The translations under genes and the position numbers were made by a program. Below are positions 1-8,898 of a DNA stretch of 64,000 nucleotides, piece after piece (position 1 is the stretch's first letter; each line of letters starts with the position of its first letter). Source of the stretch: Phycisphaerae bacterium (GTDB lineage: Bacteria > Planctomycetota > Phycisphaerae > Phycisphaerales > UBA1924). The stretch is taken from the NCBI GenBank assembly GCA_022180725.1, contig BQMO01000019.1, forward strand, positions 48,913-112,912, read 5' to 3'. The notes beneath the pieces were generated by a model. It searched no databases. It was not told the DNA's origin and was given only the letters and a program-made list of their open reading frames with translations.

Positions 1-366
1 GAACTTCAGGCCCTCATGGGGTACAAGGAACTGCAGTGGGTCGGCAAGCGCGAGAAGGGGTACACCTGGCCCATCTCGAAGGCCGAGGCCTGGAACCTCA
101 ACTGGCGCAAGAAGGTGCACGAGGACGAGGAAAAGACGCAGCTGTACTTCGTGACGTACCAGCGGCAGGTGGCCGCGGCGGCGAGCGAGCCGCTGGAGAC
201 GCGCGGCAAGTTCGTGAACATGGCCCGCGCCACGCTGAACAAGCTCCGCGAGGCCGTCAAGCGGAACCCGAACATGGCGCTGCTCACCTTCGGCGTCTTC
301 ACCGAGGAAGAAGTCAAGGAGTTCTTCGATCGGGAAGAGAAACGCCTCCGCGATCTCATGCGGTAG
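1..366 (+). CDS. Partial hypothetical protein (3' end only)
   Basis: The reading frame is open at base 1 (Glu-Leu-Gln-Ala-Leu before the first internal Met at 16), so this is the C-terminal part, about 121 residues, of a gene that starts outside the window. The stop is TAG at 364-366. The product is highly charged and probably helical, ending in an acidic/basic stretch (EEEVKEFFDREEKRLRDLMR). I see no hydrophobic segment, no catalytic motif and no family I can name. The 167 bases that follow, up to the next gene, contain no gene I can support. Confidence 0.6.
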   Translation, partial: ELQALMGYKELQWVGKREKGYTWPISKAEAWNLNWRKKVHEDEEKTQLYFVTYQRQVAAAASEPLETRGKFVNMARATLNKLREAVKRNPNMALLTFGVFTEEEVKEFFDREEKRLRDLMR

Positions 367-533
367 TTGATCACCACGTCCCCCTCACGGACAGCGCCCC
401 GAGACCCACGGACCGGGGCGTTGTCGTTGGGGCGCACGTCGAGCACCATCACGTCCGGGGATGACGTGGGCCGTGTTCGGTCAGGTCACGCAACGCGGCG
501 GCGTGAGGCCAGGCCGTCCCCGTACACTCCTCT

Positions 534-2288
534 ATGCCCACAGCCTTTGTTCCCGAGACGCTCGACGCGACGGACTTCACCCACCTCGAGCCGTTGATCC
601 GTGCGCTCCTGGATCGCCCGCTGATGGCGGCCGGCGACGTGGAGGCCTGGTTGCTGGACCGCAGCGACCTGTACGCGGCGATCAGCGAAGGGCGGGCTCG
701 GCTGTACATCGCGATGACGTGCAACACCGAGGACGAGGGCGCCCAGCAGGCGTACGCGCGGTACATCGAGGATGTTGCGCCGAAACTCACGCCGCTCTTC
801 TTCGAGTTGGATCGGAAACTCGTGGAGGCGGCGAACACCACGGGGTTGAACATGCCGCGGTACGCGGTGCTGCTGCGCAACGCCAAGGCCGACGTGGACC
901 TCTTCCGCCCCGAGAACGTGCTGCTGGAGACGCAGTTGGCGCAACTCGCACAGCGGTACGACCAGGTGGCCGGGGCCATGACGGTCGAGTTCGACGGCCG
1001 TGAGCAGACCCTGCCGCAGATGGCGCGGTATCAGGAGATGACGGACCGCGCAGTCCGCGAGAGAGCCTGGCGGGCGAGCGCGGCCCGTCGGTTGCGCGAC
1101 CGCGACACGATCGACGCGATCTACGACGAGATGGTGGCGCTTCGTGATCGCGTGGCGAAGAACGCGGGGTACGCGGACTACGTGGGGTACGCCTTCACCA
1201 GCAAGCACCGTTTCGACTACGACGTCGCGGCGTGCGTGCGGTTTCACGACGGCGTGGCCGACGCGATTGTTCCGCTGGTGCGGGCGCTGGAAGACGAACG
1301 CCGGCGGTCGCTGGGCGTGGAGAGGCTGTGCCCGTGGGACCTGTCGGTGGATGTGAAAGGGAGGCCGCCGCTGCGGCCCTTCGAGGGCGGGGCCGACCTC
1401 ATCCGCAAGGGACGCGTGGTGATGCACCGGCTTGATCATCGCCTGGCGGGGCTGTTCGAGCAACTCGGGGACGGCACGGGCCGCGTACAGAGCGCGGCGG
1501 ACGTGGGGCGGGTGATGCTCGACCTCGACAGCCGCAAGGGGAAGGCCCCGGGTGGGTACCAGTACAACCTGGACCGGCTGCGCAAGCCGTTCATCTTCAT
1601 GAACGCGGCGGGGATGCACCGGGACGTGGAGACGCTGGTGCACGAGGCGGGGCACGCGTTTCACTCGATGCTGTGCGCCGACGAGCCGCTGTCGGAGTAC
1701 CGTGAAAGCCCGACGGAGTTCGCCGAGGTCGCGAGCATGTCGATGGAACTGCTGACCATGCGGCACTGGGGCCCGAGCGGCGACGGGCGGGAGGGTTTTT
1801 ACCCGAACGAGGAGGACTTCCGTCGCGCCTGCCGCGATCAACTGAAGCACAGCGTGCTGCTGCTGCCATGGATCGCGACGATCGACGCGTTCCAGCACTG
1901 GGTATACACGCACCCCGGGCACACGCGGGCGGCGCGGACGGCGCAGTGGCTGGCGATCGACGATCGGTTCGGGTCGAGCGTGTCGTGGGCGGGGCTGGAG
2001 GACGTGCGGGCGAGCCTGTGGCACCGCCAGATGCACCTGTTCGATCATCCCTTGTACTACATCGAATACGGGATCGCGCAGTTGGGGGCGCTCCAGTTGT
2101 GGCTGCACGCGCTGGAGGCGGGCGAGGCGTCGGCGGTGGAGCGGTATATGCGGGCGCTGCGGCTGGGCGGGAGCAGGCCCCTGCCGGCGCTCTTCGAGGC
2201 CGCGGGGCTGACGTTCGACTTTGGCCCGGAAACCGTGCGGCGATTGGCGGACCGGGTGCGGGCGGAGTTGGCGAAGATCCCCGAGTGA
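534..2288 (+). CDS. M3 family oligoendopeptidase (PepF-type zinc metallopeptidase)
   Basis: Predicted cytoplasmic zinc peptidase of 584 residues that cleaves oligopeptides. The zinc site is visible: HEAGH at about residues 370-374 gives two His ligands and the catalytic Glu, and Glu398 in FAEVAS fits the third ligand, the usual M3 spacing. The C-terminal half (FQHWVYTHPGHT, YYIEYGIAQLGALQLW) matches the family's substrate-cleft region, and the length is normal for PepF-type enzymes. There is no signal peptide. The ATG at 534 was chosen because the protein starts there with a typical helical N-domain. The next gene, a PLP decarboxylase, follows after 16 bases, so the two may be co-transcribed. 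The family assignment is firm; the natural substrate is unknown. Confidence 0.9.
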   Translation: MPTAFVPETLDATDFTHLEPLIRALLDRPLMAAGDVEAWLLDRSDLYAAISEGRARLYIAMTCNTEDEGAQQAYARYIEDVAPKLTPLFFELDRKLVEAANTTGLNMPRYAVLLRNAKADVDLFRPENVLLETQLAQLAQRYDQVAGAMTVEFDGREQTLPQMARYQEMTDRAVRERAWRASAARRLRDRDTIDAIYDEMVALRDRVAKNAGYADYVGYAFTSKHRFDYDVAACVRFHDGVADAIVPLVRALEDERRRSLGVERLCPWDLSVDVKGRPPLRPFEGGADLIRKGRVVMHRLDHRLAGLFEQLGDGTGRVQSAADVGRVMLDLDSRKGKAPGGYQYNLDRLRKPFIFMNAAGMHRDVETLVHEAGHAFHSMLCADEPLSEYRESPTEFAEVASMSMELLTMRHWGPSGDGREGFYPNEEDFRRACRDQLKHSVLLLPWIATIDAFQHWVYTHPGHTRAARTAQWLAIDDRFGSSVSWAGLEDVRASLWHRQMHLFDHPLYYIEYGIAQLGALQLWLHALEAGEASAVERYMRALRLGGSRPLPALFEAAGLTFDFGPETVRRLADRVRAELAKIPE

Positions 2289-2304
2289 TCGGCTACGCTG
2301 GCGC

Positions 2305-3843
2305 ATGGACCAGCCGAGCCTTGATCGGGACGAGTTGCGTGCGGGCATCGATCACGCCGCGGCGTGGGTCGAGGCGTATTGGGAGAAAGTCGCGTCGTTG
2401 CCGGTGCGGTCGCGCGTGAAGCCGGGTGACGTGCTGCGCGCCCTGCCCGAGCACCCGCCGACAACGGGCGAGGCGGATTGGGGCGCCATCGATCGCGATC
2501 TGGACGCCATCGTGCTGCCCGGGCTGACGCACTGGCAGCACCCGATGTTCTTCGCGTACTTCCCGTCGAACATTTCGCCCGCGGCGATCATGGGCGACGT
2601 GCTGTCGGCGGGGATGGGTGTGCAGGGCATGCTGTGGGCCACCAGCCCGGCGTGCACCGAGGTCGAGATGCGCGTGCTCGATTGGATGGGCGAGGCGTTG
2701 GGCCTGCCCCAGGCGTTCCTCTTCCGCGGCGGGGGCGGGGGCGTGATCGACGGCACGGCGAGCGAGGCGGCGGTGGGGGCGTTGCTGGCGGCGAAAGGGC
2801 GCGTACTGCGGGCGCTTCCCCGGGAAGCCCGGCGCGAGGCGGCGACGCGGCTGGTGGTGTACGCGAGCACGCAGGCCCACTCGTCGATCCAGAAGGCCGC
2901 GATGGTCGCTGGCATCGCCCTCGACGCCGACGACCACGACCGCGTGCGATTGATCGAGACCGACGCGGTGTACGCGATGCGGCCGGACCAGCTCGCCGAG
3001 GCGATGCGGGCGGACCTCGCCGCGGGGCTGCGGCCGTGCTTCGTGTGCGCGAGCGTGGGAACGACCGGGAGCACGGCGATCGACCCGGTGGGGGAGATCG
3101 CGCGAGTGATGCGGGAAGTGCCCAACGACGGAGCGTCGCCGACCCACCAGCCCCCTCCCTCGGGAAGGGAGGGGAGCGTGTGGCTGCATGTGGACGCGGC
3201 GCACGCGGGGGCGGCGTGCGTGTGCCCGGAGTTTCGGCGGCTGATCGCCGGCGTCGAACACGCTGACTCGTTCACCTTCAACCCGCACAAGTGGCTGCTG
3301 ACGAACTTCGACTGCAACTGCCTGTGGACGCAAAGCCCGCGCGAACTTACCGACGCGATGAGCATCACGCCCGAGTACCTTCGTAACGCCGCGACCGACG
3401 CCAAGGCCGTGGTGGATTATCGCGACTGGCACATCCCGCTGGGACGGCGGTTCCGCTCGCTGAAACTGTGGCTGGTGATGCGGCGGTACGGGGTCGAGGG
3501 GCTGCGGACGCACGTGCGCGAGGGGGTTCGCCTGGCGGAGGTGTTCGAGGGGCTGGTGCGGGGCGACGCGCGGTTCGAGGTGGTGACGCCGCGGACGGTG
3601 AACCTGGTGTGCTTCCGGCTGGTGCCCCGCACGGGAGAACTGCCCGAGACTACCGACGCGCGAAACAAGACGCTGATGGAATCGCTCAACGACTCGGGCG
3701 CGATGTACCTGTCGCACACAGTGCTGCCGGGGGTCGGTGGGACGCCGGCGCGGTACGTGCTGCGGATGGCCATCGGCGCGGTGCAGACACGCGAGGCGCA
3801 CGTGCGCGAGGCGTGGCGGCTCATCGCGTCGCGGGCGGGGTAG
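2305..3843 (+). CDS. PLP-dependent amino acid decarboxylase (aromatic-L-amino-acid/group II type)
   Basis: A 512-residue group II decarboxylase of the aromatic amino acid/glutamate/tyrosine decarboxylase superfamily, cytoplasmic and PLP-dependent. Visible landmarks are the N-terminal dimerisation region (HPMFFAYFPSNISPAAIMGD), the glycine-rich GGGGGVIDGTASEA, the HVDAAHAG cofactor aspartate motif, and NPHKWLL with the PLP-binding lysine at about residue 329. The start is placed at ATG 2305 because residues translated upstream of it are shadow sequence overlapping the peptidase gene. There is an unusual in-frame insert just before HVDAAHAG (about residues 273-291, DGASPTHQPPPSGREGS) encoded by a perfect DNA palindrome; see findings. 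The 3' end overlaps the convergent lipoprotein gene by 23 bases. The substrate (Trp, Phe, DOPA or other) cannot be read from sequence. Confidence 0.88.
   Translation: MDQPSLDRDELRAGIDHAAAWVEAYWEKVASLPVRSRVKPGDVLRALPEHPPTTGEADWGAIDRDLDAIVLPGLTHWQHPMFFAYFPSNISPAAIMGDVLSAGMGVQGMLWATSPACTEVEMRVLDWMGEALGLPQAFLFRGGGGGVIDGTASEAAVGALLAAKGRVLRALPREARREAATRLVVYASTQAHSSIQKAAMVAGIALDADDHDRVRLIETDAVYAMRPDQLAEAMRADLAAGLRPCFVCASVGTTGSTAIDPVGEIARVMREVPNDGASPTHQPPPSGREGSVWLHVDAAHAGAACVCPEFRRLIAGVEHADSFTFNPHKWLLTNFDCNCLWTQSPRELTDAMSITPEYLRNAATDAKAVVDYRDWHIPLGRRFRSLKLWLVMRRYGVEGLRTHVREGVRLAEVFEGLVRGDARFEVVTPRTVNLVCFRLVPRTGELPETTDARNKTLMESLNDSGAMYLSHTVLPGVGGTPARYVLRMAIGAVQTREAHVREAWRLIASRAG
3152..3174. repeat. 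Palindromic element inside the decarboxylase gene
   Basis: CCCCTCCC (3152-3159) and GGGAGGGG (3167-3174) form a perfect 8-bp stem around a 7-base loop. It sits in a stretch encoding Pro/Gly/Ser-rich residues that normal family members lack, so it looks like a short intergenic-type palindrome inserted in frame. Confidence 0.5.
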
Positions 3844-4357
3844 GCGAGGCGGCGCGTTGCTCGATGGCGCGGGCCAGGCGCGCTTCGAGGTACCCGTCGC
3901 GGCGGACGGGCACGCTGTAGGCCCCGCCGAGGCCCTGCGCGGCGAGGGCCGGGTCGATCGCGAAGGCGGCCGTACGCCAGGTCTTGCTCGACAGACGCAG
4001 CCCGGGCGATTGCGTGCGGAAGATGGTGACCTCCACCTGCCCGGCTCGACGATGATCGTCGAAGGTGATGCGGACGCGGCGGAACTGCTGGTTGAGCAGG
4101 TCGCTGGTTTCCTGGGCGGGGGTGGTCTGGACGGTGTCCCATGGCGTGGCCCACCCGGCGCTGGGCTTGTCGCGCGTGGTGATGAGGCCCTGCCGGGCGT
4201 CGACGCGTTCGAGTTGGAAGCGCATGTCGCGGAGTACGTCGCGTGCGGCGTCGAAGGCGCGGGCCTCGCCGCCCGGAGGCACCAAGAACGCTCCCGTTCC
4301 CTTGGCGGCGCACCCTCCCAATACGCCCGCGAGCAGGATGATGAGTAGTCGGGTCAC
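3821..4357 (-). CDS. Predicted lipoprotein of unknown function
   Basis: A 178-residue exported lipoprotein. The N-terminus MTRLLIILLAGVLGGC is a short hydrophobic signal ending in a lipobox (LGGC), so the mature protein would start at Cys16 and be lipid-anchored, probably in the periplasm or outer membrane. The rest is a mixed alpha/beta domain with no catalytic motif I recognise. The start is GTG at 4357, chosen because it begins the lipoprotein signal; a shorter start would lose it. The gene converges on the decarboxylase and overlaps its 3' end (3821-3843). I cannot name a family. Confidence 0.75.
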   Translation of the reverse strand: MTRLLIILLAGVLGGCAAKGTGAFLVPPGGEARAFDAARDVLRDMRFQLERVDARQGLITTRDKPSAGWATPWDTVQTTPAQETSDLLNQQFRRVRITFDDHRRAGQVEVTIFRTQSPGLRLSSKTWRTAAFAIDPALAAQGLGGAYSVPVRRDGYLEARLARAIEQRAASPTPPATR

Positions 4358-4468
4358 GTTGCAAGCCTATCCCCTGTCAGGCGAGTTCTGACGCGCGCCT
4401 TGGGCGGCACGCCCCTACGATGGCCGCACGCGTTCGCGCCCCAAGGGGCCGACGCCGCAGGAGACGCG

Positions 4469-6175
4469 ATGTCCGAACCCACGCATCAGGCCCGGGGCGG
4501 CCCGCCCCGGATTGTCATCATCGGCGCCGGCCCCACGGGGTTGGGCGCGGGCTATCGCCTGAAGGAACTCGGGCACGACAACTTCCTCATCCTGGAACGC
4601 CACGGGTACGTCGGCGGACTGGCCCACTCCTTCACCGATCCGGCGGGGTTCACGTGGGACATCGGCGGGCACGTCATGTTCTCGCACTATTCCTACTACG
4701 ACCGCTGCTTCGAGCGCCTCATGGGCGACGAGTTCACGCTGAACAACCGCGAGTCGTGGGTGCGGATGTTCGACCGCTGGGTGCCCTACCCCTTCCAGAA
4801 CAACGTGCGCTACCTCCCGCCGGAGGCGTGCTACGAGTGCCTCAGCGGACTGATCAAGGCGCAGGCGGGCAAGGGCACGGTGCCCTCACCCGCGGCGGCG
4901 AGGAACTTCGGCGAGTTCATCGACGCGGTCTTCGGCGAGGGCATCGCCAGGCACTTCATGAGGCCGTATAACTTCAAGGTCTGGGCTTATCCCCCCGAGC
5001 GGATGAACAAGGAGTGGATCGGGGAGCGTGTCGCAGTGATCGACACCGACCGGGCGCTGCGCAACGTCGTGCTGGGGAAGGACGACTTCGGCTGGGGGCC
5101 CAACAACCAGTTCAAGTTCCCGCTGAAGGGCGGCACGGGCGAGTTCTATCGTCGATTCGGGCCGGTGCTCGGGCTTACGAAGGATGGCCGCGAGCAGCCG
5201 GGATCGCACATCCGACTGAACGCGGCGGTGGCGTCGATCGACGCGGACGCGAAGGTGGTGACGCTCGCCGACGGCCATACCGAGCCGTACGACCACCTCC
5301 TCTCGACGATTCCCCTCGACGTGCTCTTCGCGAAGGTGCTTCGGACGCGCGACGCGTCGTTCCCCGCGACGGCGCGGGCGGCGTCGGGGCTTCTCCATTC
5401 GGCGGGGTACATGGTGGGCCTCGGCCTCAAGAGCCGCGTGCCCGGCGGGGGGACGCCCGATACAAAGAGTTGGATGTACTTCCCCGAGGACAACTGCCCG
5501 TTCTACCGCGTGACGTACCTCTCGAACTACTCGCCCTTCATGACCCCCGACAAGGACCACTACTACTCGCTGCTGTGCGAGGTATCGGAGAGCAGCGCCA
5601 AGCCCACGCCGGGCGCGAACGGGCAGAATCCCGACGCGGTGATCGAGGACTGCGTCCGCGGGCTGGAGAACGCCGGGCTGCTGGCGCCGGGCGAGCGGGC
5701 GAACATCGTGTCGCGCTGGTGCTACTACGCGGACTACTCGTACCCCACGCCGAGCGTCGAGCGGGATGAAATTCTGACGCGGGTCATTCCATGGCTCGAG
5801 GCACGGGGCATCGCCAGCCGGGGACGCTTCGGGATGTGGAAGTACGAGGTCGCCAACACCGACCACTCGCTGATGCAGGGGGTCGAGTGGGTGAATCGGC
5901 TGCTGCGCGGCGAGCCGGAAACAACCATCGGCATGACGTACACCGTGACCGAGGACGGCCGCAACGCCGCGGTGCACGAGCGACCGGCCCACGCCGGCAG
6001 CGGGGAGAAGCGGCTGAAGTCCCCCGGCCCGGGCGCGGGTGTGCATGTCGCGAGGGATTCGCACGTGAACGGCGGGACGAAGTGCGACGCGACGCGTGCG
6101 CACCCGGCCCCCGTCGGCGACATTCCCGCGGGCGAAGTGGGTGAGGACGAGGTGGGGATCACGGGGCGTTCGTAG
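4469..6175 (+). CDS. FAD-dependent oxidoreductase, amine-oxidase/UDP-galactopyranose-mutase-like
   Basis: A 568-residue flavoprotein. The N-terminal Rossmann motif RIVIIGAGPTGLGAGYRL (about residues 13-30) with the following ILERHGYVGG binds the FAD ADP moiety. WDIGGHVMFSHY and the WVPYPFQNNVRY segment resemble UDP-galactopyranose mutase and protoporphyrinogen-oxidase-like proteins used in polysaccharide biosynthesis. The C-terminal HSLMQGVEWVNRLLRGE motif is typical of the FAD-closing helix in this superfamily. ATG 4469 was chosen just ahead of the Rossmann motif. The last 70 or so residues are low complexity and probably disordered. The 3' end overlaps the convergent DUF2339 gene by 17 bases. 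An oxidoreductase of sugar-nucleotide or isoprenoid metabolism is likely; the exact reaction is unknown. Confidence 0.8.
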   Translation: MSEPTHQARGGPPRIVIIGAGPTGLGAGYRLKELGHDNFLILERHGYVGGLAHSFTDPAGFTWDIGGHVMFSHYSYYDRCFERLMGDEFTLNNRESWVRMFDRWVPYPFQNNVRYLPPEACYECLSGLIKAQAGKGTVPSPAAARNFGEFIDAVFGEGIARHFMRPYNFKVWAYPPERMNKEWIGERVAVIDTDRALRNVVLGKDDFGWGPNNQFKFPLKGGTGEFYRRFGPVLGLTKDGREQPGSHIRLNAAVASIDADAKVVTLADGHTEPYDHLLSTIPLDVLFAKVLRTRDASFPATARAASGLLHSAGYMVGLGLKSRVPGGGTPDTKSWMYFPEDNCPFYRVTYLSNYSPFMTPDKDHYYSLLCEVSESSAKPTPGANGQNPDAVIEDCVRGLENAGLLAPGERANIVSRWCYYADYSYPTPSVERDEILTRVIPWLEARGIASRGRFGMWKYEVANTDHSLMQGVEWVNRLLRGEPETTIGMTYTVTEDGRNAAVHERPAHAGSGEKRLKSPGPGAGVHVARDSHVNGGTKCDATRAHPAPVGDIPAGEVGEDEVGITGRS

Positions 6176-8483
6176 GGTCGGCAGGCCTGGGCTTGTTCAC
6201 CTTGGCGTAGACGACGGCGACGCCGAGCATGAGCAGACCCAGGGCGAGGAAACTGGCGATGCGCCACGCTTGCCCGACGCCGGCGAGGTCGTAGGCGACG
6301 ACCTTGACGCCCGCGATGCCCAGCAGCGCCAGCCCGGCGTGGCGCGACCAGGCGCGTTTCAGCATGAAGCCCGCGGCGAGCAGCCCGACGGCGAAGACGC
6401 CCCACCACATGGAGACCGCGGCACGCTGGGCCGTCTGATCGGCGAACTCGCGGCGGACGATGCGGCCGGCCTCGAGCGAGGTATCGGCGAAGAAAAGGAC
6501 GAGCGCGAAGATGAGCGCGAGCAGGGCGAAGGCGGTTCCCGTGCCCCCTTCTCGACGAACCCACCACGACATCCCCGCCCATACCGCGACGAGGGCAAGT
6601 GCTGTCTGGAACCCGGCGAACATGAGTGGGGAGGCGACGGTGGGCCAGAGGTCCGTGCATTCAGTGAAGATCCACAGCACCAGGGGCGCCCCGAGCAGGA
6701 GCGTGGCCACGAGATCGGGTCGTGCGCCGCGCACCAGCGGGCGCAGGGCGGCGAACACGGCGAGCAGTCCTGTCCAAAGGAGTATTTGGGAGCGAGGGTC
6801 GTTGTCGTGATAGGCCGTGCCGCCCACGAGCAGAACACCGGCGAGCACACCGCAGAGGATGCGGAGCACGTGCGGCGCCGCGGCGGGGAGCGCGAGGCGC
6901 GACGCGACGAGCCAGAGGGCGCAGGCCACGAGCATGAGGGCGGTCCAGGCGGTCAGGTGCAGGCCCCACAGGTCAACCGTGCCCAGGCCCATCGAGGCAT
7001 GCCAGGCGTCGTAGAACGCGAGCCGCCCCGAGCCGATGAGAAGCAGCCCGAGCGCGAACAGACGCAGGCCCAGAAGATTCGTGCGCCACGCGGCGAGCAT
7101 GGCGCCCAGCGCGAGAGCGAGCCAGGCGATGGCCTCGGCCGGGCCGGAGAGCGCCAACGCTAACGCCACCGCACCCAAACTGGCGGCCTGAAGCGCAAGG
7201 ACCGATCCGAGGCGTTCGGCGGCCCGGCGCGGGCGATCGAGAAAGACCGTGGGCGAGCCGCACGCGAGCATCGCCGCCCCGGCCGCAGCCACGCATGCGA
7301 TGAGCGTCGGAAGATACTCGGGCACGATCGGCCCGGTCGCGCCGAGGTTCGCGTCGTGCACCGCGCCCGTGCCGAGCAGGCCCAGCCACGCTGAGAGGAG
7401 CATGCTCCCCGCGAGCGCCAGGCCTTCAAAGAACCGCCCGGCGGTGCCCACGCCCGACCACACGCCCCGTCGGGACGAGACGATGAGTTCGCCCTGGAGC
7501 ATGGCCCACGCCACGAGGAGGAAGGCGATTTTGCCGTAGAGGTCCGCGTCGCTCCACCCGGCCCATGGGGCGCCCAGCAGCATGGTGCCCAGCCAGACAA
7601 CCACGCGTACGGCGTGGAAGCCACGCCCACCCAGCCACGTCACGCCAAGCCCGATGCCCGCGAGCACCATGAGGTAGACGGGATAGACCCAGTCGGTGGA
7701 GGGGGCGTCGTGCATGAGGAGCGGTGCGGCGTAGCCCCCCAGCAGCGCGACGATCGAGACGGCGGCGAGTCGCGAGCGCAGCCCGATGCCGATGCCGAGC
7801 ACCGCGGTGGCGGCGAGGAGCACGAAGCACCACGCGGGGGGGAGCAGGTCGTACAGCCGCCACGCCGCGTAGACGGAAACGTAGATGGAACCCAGCCCGG
7901 CGGCGTATCCCCCGAAGGCGGTCCAGGCGTTGAGGCGTTTGCGCAGGAACTCCGCCGCCCCGAGGAGGAGCAGGCCGAAGAGCGCACCGGAGATACACCG
8001 GGCCGCGGGTGAAATGTGCAGCCAGCCCTCGTCGTACGCCAGTTTTACGAACAGGGCGATGGCGACAACCACGGCGAGGGCGCCGAGCACCGCGTACCAG
8101 CGTCCGCCGATAAGCCGCTCGAGGTCGCCCAGCCCGCCAGGCTTGGATGGCTTGGAGGCTTTCGGGAGTTGAGGCGGCGTGGCGGGGGCGTCCACGTCGG
8201 GAACCCAGGTGCGGTCGAGGTCGTCAGCGGCATCGGACAAGGCGGCCCTTGCGGCGATCGGCGCGATCGTGGGGTCGGAAGCCGCGGGGAGCGTCGGGAG
8301 GCTCGGCGGAAGGGTCGGTGGTGTCGTTCCGGACGGGGACGCGTGGGGAGGTATCGGTGAAACAGTCGGAAGGATCGGGGGGGCGGTCGGCGTCGGGAGT
8401 ACTCCCAACCTTTGCTCAAGTTCGTACACCCGCTGGCGCAGGTCGGCGACTTCGCGTTGTACGGCATTGAGTTCGCGACGCAT
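6159..8483 (-). CDS. DUF2339 family polytopic membrane protein
   Basis: A 774-residue integral membrane protein. It begins with a short coiled coil (MRRELNAVQREVADLRQRVYEL), then a Pro/Thr-rich cytoplasmic linker, then a long series of hydrophobic helices (more than twenty by eye) from about residue 120 to the end. This layout, with the YAVLGALAVVVAIALFVKLA first helix, matches the DUF2339 predicted membrane proteins, whose function is not established. The start is ATG at 8483, preceded by a good ribosome binding site (GGAGGG, 4-5 bases upstream). A 20-bp palindrome lies directly upstream of it, so the gene is probably controlled by a dimeric repressor. Confidence 0.85.
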   Translation of the reverse strand: MRRELNAVQREVADLRQRVYELEQRLGVLPTPTAPPILPTVSPIPPHASPSGTTPPTLPPSLPTLPAASDPTIAPIAARAALSDAADDLDRTWVPDVDAPATPPQLPKASKPSKPGGLGDLERLIGGRWYAVLGALAVVVAIALFVKLAYDEGWLHISPAARCISGALFGLLLLGAAEFLRKRLNAWTAFGGYAAGLGSIYVSVYAAWRLYDLLPPAWCFVLLAATAVLGIGIGLRSRLAAVSIVALLGGYAAPLLMHDAPSTDWVYPVYLMVLAGIGLGVTWLGGRGFHAVRVVVWLGTMLLGAPWAGWSDADLYGKIAFLLVAWAMLQGELIVSSRRGVWSGVGTAGRFFEGLALAGSMLLSAWLGLLGTGAVHDANLGATGPIVPEYLPTLIACVAAAGAAMLACGSPTVFLDRPRRAAERLGSVLALQAASLGAVALALALSGPAEAIAWLALALGAMLAAWRTNLLGLRLFALGLLLIGSGRLAFYDAWHASMGLGTVDLWGLHLTAWTALMLVACALWLVASRLALPAAAPHVLRILCGVLAGVLLVGGTAYHDNDPRSQILLWTGLLAVFAALRPLVRGARPDLVATLLLGAPLVLWIFTECTDLWPTVASPLMFAGFQTALALVAVWAGMSWWVRREGGTGTAFALLALIFALVLFFADTSLEAGRIVRREFADQTAQRAAVSMWWGVFAVGLLAAGFMLKRAWSRHAGLALLGIAGVKVVAYDLAGVGQAWRIASFLALGLLMLGVAVVYAKVNKPRPADPTNAP

Positions 8484-8493
8484 AGGCCCTCCG

Positions 8494-8513
8494 TAGTTAG
8501 TATACACTAACTA
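8494..8513. promoter_or_regulatory. 20-bp palindrome, probable operator of the DUF2339 gene
   Basis: TAGTTAGT-ATAC-ACTAACTA is an almost perfect inverted repeat (only the central two positions break symmetry). It is AT-rich in a GC-rich region and lies 11 bases from the start codon, right against the Shine-Dalgarno sequence of the minus-strand gene. That position suits a TetR/PadR/GntR-type repressor site overlapping the promoter. No regulator gene is adjacent. Confidence 0.55.
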
Positions 8514-8855
8514 TCGTGTACGGTCAACTCGTTCCACAAGACAAGACATTGGAGAGAAGCGACGAAGGGGCGTGGCAAAGCCGGAGGGACCGAGAAAACG
8601 GCTGCATGGGGTGAGGAATCGGGCCTGTCAAGAGAAAATGTAGCGACTATTCCAAAGATTTTGCCCTTTGGGGTGGTTTCTGAGGCAGTTGTGATGCACA
8701 TTCTGGGGCGGAGGGTGGGGGGATAAGACCGAGCCTAGGCAGGCCTGATTCTGCCCGAACTCAGGGTGTGTTCGGGGGGATGTTGGGTCTGCGCGAGGTG
8801 TGGGGTGAAGGTGGGTGCGAGCCTTGCGGGGTTGAAGCCGCGGGGCATCGTGGAG
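8514..8855. other. Intergenic stretch without a supported gene
   Basis: I see no convincing coding frame here. It holds the divergent upstream regions of the DUF2339 gene and of the gene at 8899, plus a weak 7-bp stem (CCCGAAC...GTTCGGG near 8753-8776). Confidence 0.4.
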
Positions 8856-8875
8856 GGTCCGCCTTCCGGCGGACC
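8856..8875. repeat. Perfect short hairpin (REP-like)
   Basis: GGTCCGCC-TTCC-GGCGGACC is a perfect 8-bp stem with a TTCC loop, 23 bases before the next gene. It has the form of GC-rich intergenic palindromes that are often repeated in bacterial genomes, but no second copy was seen in this window. Confidence 0.4.
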
Positions 8876-8898
8876 GCGTATGTGAGGCGGTCCTGGCG

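Noticed and set aside
486..2348. Long minus-strand open frame opposite the M3 peptidase
   Set aside because: Composition typical of antisense shadow in GC-rich DNA; the plus strand carries an intact peptidase.
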